Virus record (IMG/VR): IMGVR_UViG_3300025101_000106
Span: 1-31,066 of that record
Strand: one strand, 5' to 3'
Source of the DNA: a virus
DNA length: 31,066 nt
Below the pieces are notes generated by a model. The model did not search any database and was not told where the DNA came from. It saw only the letters and a program-made list of their open reading frames with translations. Within the stretch, counting starts at the first letter, position 1, and each line of letters begins with the position of its first letter. Position numbers and translations under genes: made by a program. Shown here piece by piece: positions 24,601 through 31,066 of this stretch.

Positions 24601-24741
24601 TTCTTTTTCACGTTCTTCTGCTTTTTTCAAACGCCACTTGGACACCATGTCGATATTATCGCGTGTCCGTTCAATACTTTCTTTAAGTTGTGTGTCAACT
24701 GACTTAGCAAGACCTGTAGCAAAACCCGTAAGAAAACTCAT
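21643..24741 (-). CDS. large structural protein with coiled coil, 1032 aa
   Basis: A 1032-residue protein. It opens with MSFLTGFATGLAKSVDTQLK and a charged coiled coil (about residues 20-58, KKAEEREKERKSKDKELQ). The middle is helical; residues about 500-550 are Thr/Ser/Gly/Val-rich and look like a flexible linker; it ends in a basic KAKARGGLMRR. Size and place between the 175-aa protein and the 1178-aa protein suggest an internal core or ejection protein. GGTAGGAG lies before the ATG and the upstream stop overlaps it as TAATG. No catalytic domain recognised. Confidence 0.6.
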   Translation of the reverse strand: MSFLTGFATGLAKSVDTQLKESIERTRDNIDMVSKWRLKKAEEREKERKSKDKELQTLIQDAAFVISGDQNNLDAQNIAAALYKQRGLSGFTSDIEFMRKQTETGGPGVRPLDFIKRANEDVPETKFKLSEIVRSLSDAESSFAPSDMIFPKGTIKGSGLISSLVPDFDVTATGGAQAKDQMQKIGFETTPTASSIAFTRYNFDREGMNYHSMDTNSKLNHLQDIIVNTSSTEDEVKKAEKRRDALLNLAIEQGDDKTALTAIDQSLSQMNPLNADGSANTEYSNLITDRKRISRKITLQEAQLEGGSAVLRAQAVIAAADGDVTTATRLNREADDMDAGGFTPLEIQIARMDEDIQRNLAKHGDAYKNSDGAFAGKGMAEDIAGRNRLKTEQANLKGTTQESVNAAYNQIYATAKKNLARNNPKLEAALEALSTTDLGNSTQFSKILKLLEDSGVDAVKEFNKAVEEAIKVSMDQAVAEGWNTKSITLAGQRFQGLDLSSISASATAGQDQTNAALGTGSTDEAGVAGDVKQTSVSDGTAGSVAGVPGTDTTTVEAETKSLQNSVPQDVILDMQVDFPENDPAKFVQQSQFAGDNNNRIASTARLLYPNNPEYINTVDKLLSVEASTTTSTALADVGYVAGGNLQAGQRDTVKKSLMSSLQVDDAGADYLINSALLRVQEGDSARRINQVSDVRSYLERTNALGMFSGQVPGYQMDRVVSDVAKRFKVDNETARSLVMSATTAPDDGISAFDVETIGMPTDTKPTVDVKEDLPDVDLATLSVEELSERISNDNATDTQVTAASQELIKRSKVESDVEATDRDNATVDLATRVKPDLIFRGMGTRIPYKKIGNDYYRIKSDGTLASSPANKVRKSMLENPNRRDRKQVGGVEDVSGKAPATDSTSDSGFSIEDAAEAQFKNRPDLFTGKETPNPSKPKQKSLMSDDPARNIATTSSDRTMQTQDMNLSDVKAMSDVALIARYVSGKMTSDMVDEFKRRLSNASFIDQATAIINQVNKAKKPKAKARGGLMRR

Positions 24742-25268
24742 TAGCTTCTCCTACCCATCAAGCCTGTCGCACGTTCCGTGGCTTTTTCTTTTAAGGTATT
24801 AACAATTTCATTTGTTGTTTCTTGATCTTGTGGTGAGTCGTCGTCTTCTTCTACTTCTTCTGTTTGTTCTTGCAACTTTACCAACGCCTTGTCAACTAGT
24901 GTACTACGAACCTCTGTAGATTTTTCCATGCCTGTATTGTATTTAATACCTTCTTCATCAGCCATGTACATAATCAATTCCATAAGCACTGGAATTACCA
25001 TTATACCTACATCAATGTTATGCTTACCTTCCATAACTCCAGAAAGCTGAATTGAATTAGCTAGTGTGGTTACAGGCACACCCATTTCCAGAACATCCAT
25101 AAGTTGTTCCGTTACCTCATCATTTGCAAAGCGAGGAATATAGTAATCTAAGGCTTCTTCTACTGTCACATGTTGTGCAGGAGATTGCCAAGGACGTGCG
25201 CCAAGTTCATGCGTCATAGACATACCAGCAATTGGAGCATCAAGCATTGGTTCGTTATTAATATCCAT
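24741..25268 (-). CDS. hypothetical structural-region protein, 175 aa
   Basis: A 175-residue acidic protein starting MDINNEPMLDAPIAGMSMTH, with GARPWQSPAQHVTVEEALDYY and a hydrophobic middle (VGIMVIPVLMELIMYMA). The C-terminal third is a very acidic spacer (EEVEEDDDSPQD) followed by a basic tail ending TGLMGRRS. It shares stop/start bases with both neighbours (TAATG). The type is known from marine phages near virion genes but has no established role. Confidence 0.6.
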   Translation of the reverse strand: MDINNEPMLDAPIAGMSMTHELGARPWQSPAQHVTVEEALDYYIPRFANDEVTEQLMDVLEMGVPVTTLANSIQLSGVMEGKHNIDVGIMVIPVLMELIMYMADEEGIKYNTGMEKSTEVRSTLVDKALVKLQEQTEEVEEDDDSPQDQETTNEIVNTLKEKATERATGLMGRRS

Positions 25269-25480
25269 TATACTTCTTGTTCCTTCTTGTCCCGTATCAT
25301 CTTCATATAAGAAGCAACACGTTCTAATGGTTGACCTACACCTTCATCTTTTTTAGACATACGATCTGGTGATTTAGACAACAATCCACCCAATATAGGT
25401 TTGGGTTTTTCTTTCTCTATTTCTTTCTCAAGTCGTCTGTCCATACTATGGTATAGCATACCTGCAGGATTAGTTTGCAT
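25268..25480 (-). CDS. small charged hypothetical protein, 70 aa
   Basis: A 70-residue Lys/Glu-rich protein: MQTNPAGMLYHSMDRRLEKE, then PILGGLLSKSPDRM and a helical tail. It overlaps the 868-aa gene by 11 bases and the 175-aa gene by one. The GGLLSK block recalls the Gly-Leu-Leu segments of the neighbouring large proteins. No function can be given. Confidence 0.5.
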   Translation of the reverse strand: MQTNPAGMLYHSMDRRLEKEIEKEKPKPILGGLLSKSPDRMSKKDEGVGQPLERVASYMKMIRDKKEQEV

Positions 25481-28076
25481 AATTATACCTCACTTTATGT
25501 TTTTTTACAACTAAATTCATTAGCTGACGTATAAAAAATTTAATCTTTGGCTTGTCTTTAATATACTCTGCAAAGTCTTTACCGTGTTTTACATACAGTT
25601 TATATAGCCAGCGAGGTGCATTCTTTTTCATCCAGCTTCTGAAGATGAACCAACGTATGTCGGACGGTCCATATACTTCACGTGCTACCCAACAAAACTC
25701 AATAAACGCACTACCTAATGTACCAATCAAGCCACCAATTGCTGAACCAGCAGCGGTTTTGCCAGCGGCTTTTGTTGCCGCAGCTTGTGCATCTGCACTC
25801 AATTGTGCAATAGCCATGCTATTAATGCGATCAAGTTCATTTTCTGCAGAGGTCCATGCCCACTCCATAGTGTCAGCATAGTATGTCCACAGATTGTCAT
25901 AGGAATTTTTAGAGATGTCAAGCAATGACGTAGCATTTAGTTCATTGGCACGATTGATAGCGGCAGTGTTTGCTGTAGCTATCTCTCTACGCCACTGTGC
26001 ATTGTTTTGTGAAATCACAAGCTGGTTCTGTGCGTTAAACTGGTCACGTTGATTATTTAGTTCCGCATTAAATCTTTCTACAGTATTACGCTGACCTGCA
26101 TTAAATTGAGACTGTGCATTAGACTGTGATGCATTAAACTGTGAAACTTGTGAATTAAGATTCGCAAAGAATTGATTAGTTTGATTTTCAGATGTAGCAT
26201 TAAACTGACGTGCGGCATTTTCTGCGGCTTGATCGGTAAACAAACTCTGAATACGTTGTTGTGCTTTAAATGTATCTGTTTGTTGTCTGTTAGACAGGTT
26301 AGCCATATCCATATTAAGAAAAGATTGTGCATTTTGTACGGCAGTCTGTTGTCTATTGTTAAGGTTAGATGCGTCCATTTGTGCTAAAGCAGATGCTTCT
26401 GCCATGACCATAGCCTGTGAATTAGTTAGGTTTTGTAGATTGACAGTGTTAGCAACACGGCTATTCTCAAGCTGTACCTGTTGCTCTGCAGTAAAGTTCA
26501 TATTAGCAATGTCACTAATTTTTGCTGAGTTTTGTACTCGTGATTGGAACTCTTGGTCAAACTCCATGCCAATAAATGTAGCACGTTGTTGTGCAGAGAG
26601 CATAGCACGTTGCTGGCGATTAGATAGATTTTGTGCTTCAAACTGTGCAGTAACAGATGCGTCAGCTTGTGCAATAGGAATAGCAGACTCTAACGCAGCT
26701 TGTACCATAGCTTGCCCAGCCATACTAGATGCACCAAGGCCACGTGATGCCATCTGCGCTTGTACACCACGCAATGCACCCGCAGCCCATGCTGGTGGGT
26801 TTGACGCATCGAAGTTAGCAGTGAGTGAGGCAAGCTGTCCTTGTACAGTAGCTTGTTGTGAGGGGGTCGCTGTTGCGGATTGTATTTGTTCAGTAAATGT
26901 AGCGGCTGTTTGCGCATCTGCAACACCACTAATTAACTCACCTGATTGAATCTGTCGTTGCACAGGGTTGTCAATAAGTATTGAATTACCTTGCGCAGCA
27001 GATACATTTCCTACAGAAGATGCTGTTTGTTGCGCGGCAATTACTTCAGCACGTGGGTCTACTACACCTTGCGCAGCCTGTGTTGCATCTATTGCGGAAG
27101 CAATAGCAGGTGCGGCAGTAGTTGCTTGCACTTGTGCAGCATTTCCTTCTACAGCAGGTATAGCTTGTGTAGTTTGTGCTAGTGTTGTTGGAACAGCCAT
27201 CCCATCAGCTACTTGACCAGTATATGGGTCTATCATTTGATCTGGCGTAGCTTGTGTGCCTACAGCAGCAACCGCACCACCAGTTGGTAAACCGGGAGTA
27301 AAGGCTTGTTGTACCATAATGTCACCAATAGTTGGCTGTTTTGTTTGTGTGACTTGTATGGGAGTTGTTGTTACACCTTCTGGCACATCTGTTTCACTTG
27401 CATAGACATTGCCGTCATCATCTTGATACTGTGTCACCGTAGTGACAGTGGGTGGAGGCGTTGTATATGTAGGTACAGATTGTTGTGGGAGTTGTATTTG
27501 TTGTGGTGAGGAAGATGGCTGTTGTGACGTAGTGCCTTTCATCTGGCTGTTCTGGAACCTGCGTTCAAATTCCTCGTTTTGTCGCACCTTTGCCGCATAC
27601 GATTCATCTGTATCAGTAGGTAGCCGTAGTACCGCTGCAGATGATGCAACGGGTTGTGCTTGCAGGGGTGCTTGAAACGTACCACCGCCGGGTGCTTGTG
27701 GGCGTGGGTCAAAGTATCCTTGCTTAACAGTTACACGTGAACCGTCAGGTTTATACGCAAACTCACCGCCTGTTACTGGCATAACTGTTGTTTGTGGCAT
27801 CGTTGAATCTGTAGTTCTAGTTAATATTTCACCCTGTTGTGGCTGATAAAAATTTGGTTCACCAAAACCAGTAGCTGTAAAACCACCAGTAGCCATCTTA
27901 CGTACCATACCACCTTTAGCCATAGTCTGTGCAGCTTTTACAAAGCCATCCATACGTGCCTTACGTGCTGGGTCTTGTTCAATAAAGTCTTGAAACTGTC
28001 CCATGTTACCAGAGTAGCCCATTGACTGTGCAATCTTATTCATTGCTTCCGGTTTAAATGCTTTAAAGACTGCCAT
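25470..28076 (-). CDS. large Q/N-rich virion protein with 11-residue repeats, 868 aa
   Basis: An 868-residue protein with distinct parts. An N-terminal helical part leads to a basic Gly-rich patch (AKGGMVRKMATGG, about 54-66). A low-complexity Gln/Pro/Thr/Ala region spans about 75-420. Then come 22 uninterrupted 11-residue units at residues 483-724. A Gly/Ala hydrophobic segment follows (about 765-785, GKTAAGSAIGGLIGTLGSAF). The C-terminal ~80 residues are aromatic and basic, starting FCWVAREVYGPSDIRWF with many Lys/Arg; this part recalls CFI-box-like C-terminal domains. The repeats imply a long helical rod, so an internal core or ejection-channel role is plausible, not shown. It starts one base from the upstream stop. 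Confidence 0.65.
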   Translation of the reverse strand: MAVFKAFKPEAMNKIAQSMGYSGNMGQFQDFIEQDPARKARMDGFVKAAQTMAKGGMVRKMATGGFTATGFGEPNFYQPQQGEILTRTTDSTMPQTTVMPVTGGEFAYKPDGSRVTVKQGYFDPRPQAPGGGTFQAPLQAQPVASSAAVLRLPTDTDESYAAKVRQNEEFERRFQNSQMKGTTSQQPSSSPQQIQLPQQSVPTYTTPPPTVTTVTQYQDDDGNVYASETDVPEGVTTTPIQVTQTKQPTIGDIMVQQAFTPGLPTGGAVAAVGTQATPDQMIDPYTGQVADGMAVPTTLAQTTQAIPAVEGNAAQVQATTAAPAIASAIDATQAAQGVVDPRAEVIAAQQTASSVGNVSAAQGNSILIDNPVQRQIQSGELISGVADAQTAATFTEQIQSATATPSQQATVQGQLASLTANFDASNPPAWAAGALRGVQAQMASRGLGASSMAGQAMVQAALESAIPIAQADASVTAQFEAQNLSNRQQRAMLSAQQRATFIGMEFDQEFQSRVQNSAKISDIANMNFTAEQQVQLENSRVANTVNLQNLTNSQAMVMAEASALAQMDASNLNNRQQTAVQNAQSFLNMDMANLSNRQQTDTFKAQQRIQSLFTDQAAENAARQFNATSENQTNQFFANLNSQVSQFNASQSNAQSQFNAGQRNTVERFNAELNNQRDQFNAQNQLVISQNNAQWRREIATANTAAINRANELNATSLLDISKNSYDNLWTYYADTMEWAWTSAENELDRINSMAIAQLSADAQAAATKAAGKTAAGSAIGGLIGTLGSAFIEFCWVAREVYGPSDIRWFIFRSWMKKNAPRWLYKLYVKHGKDFAEYIKDKPKIKFFIRQLMNLVVKKHKVRYNYAN
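25905..26630 (-). repeat. 22 tandem 11-residue (33-base) repeats
   Basis: Within the 868-aa protein, residues 483-724 divide into 22 consecutive 11-mers without insertion or deletion. Most begin with Asn: NLSNRQQRAML first, later NATSENQTNQF, NASQSNAQSQF, NAGQRNTVERF and NAELNNQRDQF, ending with NATSLLDISKN. The DNA repeat is diverged. Eleven-residue periodicity fits a right-handed or straight coiled-coil or amphipathic rod. Confidence 0.8.
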
Positions 28077-28077
28077 A

Positions 28078-28278
28078 TTAAATAATTCCCATAAATACTA
28101 TAACTACCGTAGTCATTACCATTAGTGTACTACCCATTAACATTGCTTCCAAACGCCACATACGTTTGTCAAGACTTTCTAACTTACCATGTACCATTTC
28201 ATAACGCACCGCGCACTCTTTTTCGTGTGCCTCAAGTTCCATCTGTGTTTTCATTGCGGGTTCCATTGTCATTTTCAT
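28078..28278 (-). CDS. small coiled-coil/TM protein, XhlA/holin-like
   Basis: A 66-residue protein: residues 10-45 form a charged helix (ELEAHEKECAVRYEMVHGKL, then DKRMWRLEAMLM) and residues 47-66 a C-terminal membrane helix (STLMVMTTVVIVFMGII). A HEKE-x-x-x-x-Y pattern followed by one TM recalls the XhlA/haemolysin-type proteins that sit next to phage holins and lysins. It may help lysis or anchor to the membrane; no endolysin lies beside it in the window. It begins just after the oxygenase stop. Confidence 0.55.
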   Translation of the reverse strand: MKMTMEPAMKTQMELEAHEKECAVRYEMVHGKLESLDKRMWRLEAMLMGSTLMVMTTVVIVFMGII

Positions 28279-28289
28279 TTAACCTAAAG

Positions 28290-28838
28290 TTATCTCCATC
28301 TAGGACCTTCAAACCATGCAACTAAAGATTTTCTTACTCCCTTAGTAACTGGTGTGACTTTATGTAAAAGATAGCTAGGAAATATTAATATAGTTCCTTT
28401 AGCCTTTGATTGGGTTGACGGATTTTCTACTTCAGAGAAAGAAAAGTCACCACCCTCGTATTCATCTGGACTAGAAAGCTGTACCGTTACTGATAACTTT
28501 CTATCAAATGCTTTGTCTGATTCCCAGTTTATATCATGATGTAATCCGTAGTGACCTTTTTCGGAAGCATGATACTCTGTATATTGCACATCAGCTACTT
28601 TACAGACATCTACATTAAAAGCATTTCTATTAGCTTGTTGTACATAGTACCAAAGTGTATCTAAAACAAAGTTATTGCCTGTTAGCCATTTAATGTTAGA
28701 ACGGCGAATATCTGGTATATTCTGTGACCCAGCAAAAACACTGGCTTTTTGTTGACTTACAGATTCCGCTTGATTTTCTATTTCTTTAATATTTTCATTG
28801 GAGATTCCGGCACTCCACATCTGCCATGTATTTCTCAT
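28290..28838 (-). CDS. 2-oxoglutarate/Fe(II)-dependent oxygenase
   Basis: A 182-residue dioxygenase of the prolyl-4-hydroxylase-like type. The iron ligands are H100 and D102 in GLHHDINW and H159 in SYLLHKVTPV; R169 in GVRKSLVAW binds 2-oxoglutarate. EGGDFSF near 128-134 and KGTILIFPS near 147-155 are the usual strands between them. Such enzymes hydroxylate amino acids or other groups; phages often place them in the structural block. Lying beside the fibre genes, it could modify a virion or host protein; collagen-like fibre proline is an attractive but unproven substrate. Confidence 0.85.
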   Translation of the reverse strand: MRNTWQMWSAGISNENIKEIENQAESVSQQKASVFAGSQNIPDIRRSNIKWLTGNNFVLDTLWYYVQQANRNAFNVDVCKVADVQYTEYHASEKGHYGLHHDINWESDKAFDRKLSVTVQLSSPDEYEGGDFSFSEVENPSTQSKAKGTILIFPSYLLHKVTPVTKGVRKSLVAWFEGPRWR

Positions 28839-28861
28839 TTTACATTACCTTTGGTAAATAC

Positions 28862-29296
28862 CTATAGGGTAGGCCAAGTAACTCCTGCCCAGATATACTT
28901 ACCATTTTCTGCGTCCCAAGTCAAGTAACAATTTGGATAATCCGCAGGTAAATCACGTAATGCTTTTCTATATGCTAATTGCTCAGAAGTTGATGTGCGG
29001 TCAGGTAATACCATCCAATCAGAATCTACGAGTAATGCGTCACGTTCTTTTCTAAGTTGTGCCATTGCATCTGAACCAGTAATATTTGCTGGTGGTGTAT
29101 AATCACCAATAGTACCAAACTCACCAGCCACTGCTTTATTATAAATCTCTACGCCATATGACATGCTATCCAATGGGTTAGCTGAAAAAGGAACATATTC
29201 CTCATCTATGTGACTAAAGTTGACTTCAATATCAATGAAATTTTTAGCAGGGTTTCCCCACTTTGGATTTCTTGCATTTGTATATGTAATATTCAT
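28862..29296 (-). CDS. tail-fibre assembly chaperone-like protein (Phage_tail_APC)
   Basis: A 144-residue protein whose C-terminal half has the Phage_tail_APC pattern: AQLRKERDALLVDSDWMVLPD, then SEQLAYRKALRDLPADYP. These proteins are encoded right after tail fibres and help them fold or attach. ATG 29296 is chosen over the in-frame 29317 because it overlaps the fibre stop as TAATG and has GAGGG upstream. It ends with a YIWAGVTWPTL stretch. Position immediately downstream of the collagen-like fibre fits the role. Confidence 0.75.
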   Translation of the reverse strand: MNITYTNARNPKWGNPAKNFIDIEVNFSHIDEEYVPFSANPLDSMSYGVEIYNKAVAGEFGTIGDYTPPANITGSDAMAQLRKERDALLVDSDWMVLPDRTSTSEQLAYRKALRDLPADYPNCYLTWDAENGKYIWAGVTWPTL

Positions 29297-31066
29297 TAGC
29301 TTACCCTCTGCCAGCATGTAATTTCATCTGATTTACCACCTGATTGAGACATGCCGTGACATCGCCAAGTGCCAGTGTTTATATGCTGTTGATAACCACC
29401 ATCCACATTAGTATAGTAAAGAGATGACCCTGCTCTATTAGTTCCTGCGGAAGTAGTAGTATTATTAATCCATCCCAAAACAGTTGAACCAACAGCACTT
29501 ACTGAGCTTGGATTTGGGCCTTCAGGACCAGTTGGTCCCGTAGGTCCTGTTCCACCTGTAGGTCCAGTTGGTCCCGTAGGCCCGGCTGGTCCGGCTGGTC
29601 CGGCAGGTCCGGCACTTCCTGTTGGTCCCGTTGGGCCTGTACCGCCATCACTACCATCGCTACCATCGTCACCAGCAGGTCCCGTAGGTCCCGTAGGTCC
29701 AGCAGGGCCAGTAGAACCCGCAGGGCCAGTAGAACCAGCAGGTCCAGTAGGACCAGTAGGACCAGTAGGACCCGTTGGTCCTGCTAGTGAAGCATTGGCT
29801 ATAGTTTGCTTTTCCCATCTGCTTGCAGTCACATCATATACAGCTATTAGGTCACTAGAAGCAGCATCTGTATCTGTAGGAAACGCAGTAAGAGTGTTAC
29901 CAATAAATGCATCTAGTGCAGTGCCATCTACTGTAATAGCGTCAGCTTCAAGAGTGCCATCAAAGTCTCCATCTACTGCATCTATGTTACCTTTAAATAT
30001 TGTTGCTGTTACTGTTCCCGTACTTGGGTTGTATGCCAAGTTACCATCCATCTCCAAGCCAACATTTCCTGTGCTTGACGTAGCCCCTTCTACAAAAGTA
30101 ATAAGATTTTCTTCATTTGTACTTTCATTATCAGTGACTAGAACGTGGGCAGAATTTGTTGCATCTGTAACTGTTGTTCCTGCAATAACTGTGGCTAATG
30201 CCGTACCGCCAACAGTAATAGCATCTGCCTCTAAAGTACCATCAAAGTCTCCGTCTACTGCATCTATATTACCCTTGAATACTGTAGCACTAACTGTTCC
30301 TGTACTTGGATTATAACTGAAATTACCATCCATCTCTAGTCCGACATTACCTGTGCTAGAAGTTGCATCCTCCACAAAAGCAATAAGGTTTTCTTCGTCA
30401 GTGCTTTCATTATCGGTTACTAAGACGTGAGCAGAGTTAGTTGCGTTAGTAACTGTTACTCCTGCAATTACTGTATTGAGTGCTGTACCACCTACTGTAA
30501 TCGCGTCTGCTTCTAGGGTTCCGTCAATGTCTGCGTCACCTGATACGTCAAGCGAACCCGCGTCCAACTCACCTGTTAAGGTGATGTTACGGAAGCTGGC
30601 TACATCTTTGTTGGCATCTGCTGTAACTACTTTACTAGCAACCACCGTTCCTACAGAAGCACCCGTATCACTATAGTTAAGTTCAGCGGCTGTAGCTGTA
30701 ACGTTTGTACCACCTATGTCTAGTGTAGTCATAGAAACTTCACCAGCTACGGTCAGTAATCCACTAGCGACAGTCATCAAGTCTGTATCGTCTGTGTGAC
30801 CAATTGTTGTGCCGTTGATAATAACATCGTCAATATCAAGAGAGCCACCGGAGATTAAACCTGTAGTCGTAATCGTAGATGAGCCAGTATCAATAGTACC
30901 AAACCCAGATGTAATAGAACCTGAATTAAGTGCGCCAACTGTTGTAGCGGCGGTAGTTACGAGATTTGGCATTGCCGTAATTTCGTCATCAAAATAGGCA
31001 GCTAAGTCTGTGACCGCCACCTGTTTCATAGTTCCAGCATCGTTGAATACAACACGGTCTGCATCA
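29296..31066 (-). CDS. collagen-like tail fibre protein (5' end outside window)
   Basis: The frame is open to the right edge: before Met at 31029 the in-frame codons read [12 protein letters not shown], so the start lies outside the window and that ATG is internal. The visible 589 residues comprise: an N-terminal stretch with [13 protein letters not shown]; beta-rich segments with [14 protein letters not shown], typical of marine phage fibres; a ~94-residue tandem repeat; an 89-residue collagen-like Gly-X-Y run; and a short C-terminal domain with Thr/Tyr/Trp ([25 protein letters not shown]). It should be a trimeric receptor-binding fibre. It is coupled to the chaperone-like gene downstream. 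Confidence 0.88.
   Translation of the reverse strand, partial: DADRVVFNDAGTMKQVAVTDLAAYFDDEITAMPNLVTTAATTVGALNSGSITSGFGTIDTGSSTITTTGLISGGSLDIDDVIINGTTIGHTDDTDLMTVASGLLTVAGEVSMTTLDIGGTNVTATAAELNYSDTGASVGTVVASKVVTADANKDVASFRNITLTGELDAGSLDVSGDADIDGTLEADAITVGGTALNTVIAGVTVTNATNSAHVLVTDNESTDEENLIAFVEDATSSTGNVGLEMDGNFSYNPSTGTVSATVFKGNIDAVDGDFDGTLEADAITVGGTALATVIAGTTVTDATNSAHVLVTDNESTNEENLITFVEGATSSTGNVGLEMDGNLAYNPSTGTVTATIFKGNIDAVDGDFDGTLEADAITVDGTALDAFIGNTLTAFPTDTDAASSDLIAVYDVTASRWEKQTIANASLAGPTGPTGPTGPTGPAGSTGPAGSTGPAGPTGPTGPAGDDGSDGSDGGTGPTGPTGSAGPAGPAGPAGPTGPTGPTGGTGPTGPTGPEGPNPSSVSAVGSTVLGWINNTTTSAGTNRAGSSLYYTNVDGGYQQHINTGTWRCHGMSQSGGKSDEITCWQRVS
29515..29781 (-). repeat. collagen-like Gly-X-Y triplet run
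   Basis: About 29 triplets of GPT, GPA, GST and similar, with a [10 protein letters not shown] patch in the middle. Phage collagen-like segments form triple helices that extend the fibre. The DNA repeats are nine bases (mostly Gly-Pro-Thr/Ala), prone to slippage, so repeat number may vary between isolates. Confidence 0.9.
29900..30532 (-). repeat. 94-residue tandem repeat in the fibre, 2.2 copies
   Basis: The segment from [16 protein letters not shown] to [11 protein letters not shown] occurs twice with a 282-base period (anchors at 29961, 30243 and 30525). The two full copies differ at 10 of 94 residues; a partial third begins [18 protein letters not shown]. It points to recent internal duplication lengthening the fibre shaft. 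Confidence 0.85.

Noticed and set aside
18749-30997. Many plus-strand open frames of 60-197 codons opposite the late genes
   Set aside because: They lie antisense to long, coherent minus-strand proteins, lack ribosome sites and have low-complexity Ser/Thr/Cys-rich translations typical of shadows.
30998-31029. ATG at 31029 as true start of the tail fibre
   Set aside because: The frame stays open to the window edge and the residues before it continue a fibre-like sequence, so the gene is 5'-truncated by the window.
1-31066. tRNA or other RNA genes
   Set aside because: No convincing cloverleaf or T-loop consensus was seen on either strand by eye; a covariance search was not possible.

Overview
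The window looks like about 31 kb of a tailed (podovirus-type) phage of a marine alphaproteobacterium. It carries T7-style replication genes: a separate TOPRIM primase and DnaB/T7 gp4-like helicase, a family A DNA polymerase, an endonuclease I-type resolvase and a PD-(D/E)XK nuclease. It also has a B12-dependent ribonucleotide reductase, a MazG-type pyrophosphohydrolase, very large internal virion-type proteins and a collagen-like tail fibre. The polymerase has a DnaJ-type CxxCxGxG zinc-finger insertion between its exonuclease and polymerase parts. That insertion is the published hallmark of the SAR116 phage HMO-2011 and its relatives, so I place the window in or near that group by inference. 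The host (SAR11, SAR116 or Roseobacter type) cannot be decided from this sequence.

Layout. Bases 1-197 are a leader with a possible sigma70-type promoter and a long nested hairpin. From 198 to about 6.9 kb a rightward run of some two dozen small, tightly overlapping early/accessory genes includes an HhH-GPD-like DNA glycosylase candidate, an orphan C5-cytosine methyltransferase, an Api92/YubB-like protein, a T5orf172/GIY-YIG-like protein and several small unknowns. A tyrosine integrase follows (6952-7878). Next comes the replication and nucleotide block (7878-18039): primase, helicase, DNA polymerase, a putative ssDNA-binding protein, a Cas4/RecB-like nuclease, endonuclease I, a DUF3310 protein, class II RNR and MazG. 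A strong bidirectional terminator at 18083-18100 separates this from the leftward late block.

The late block is read on the minus strand from the right edge: collagen-like tail fibre (5' end outside the window), tail-fibre assembly chaperone-like protein, 2OG-Fe(II) oxygenase, a small coiled-coil/TM (XhlA/holin-like) protein, and then five structural or unknown genes including giant proteins of 868, 1032 and 1178 residues. Adjacent genes often share stop/start bases (TAATG or ATGA), which implies translational coupling.

How it fits together: early genes modify DNA or remodel the host; integrase gives a possible lysogenic option, although no repressor or excisionase is recognisable here; the replication block copies the genome while RNR and MazG shape the nucleotide pool; the late block builds the tail, the fibres and probably a genome-ejection apparatus. 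Terminase, portal, major capsid protein, any phage RNA polymerase and an unambiguous lysin are not in the window and are presumably in the unseen part of the genome. No gene-free stretch longer than 300 bases exists.
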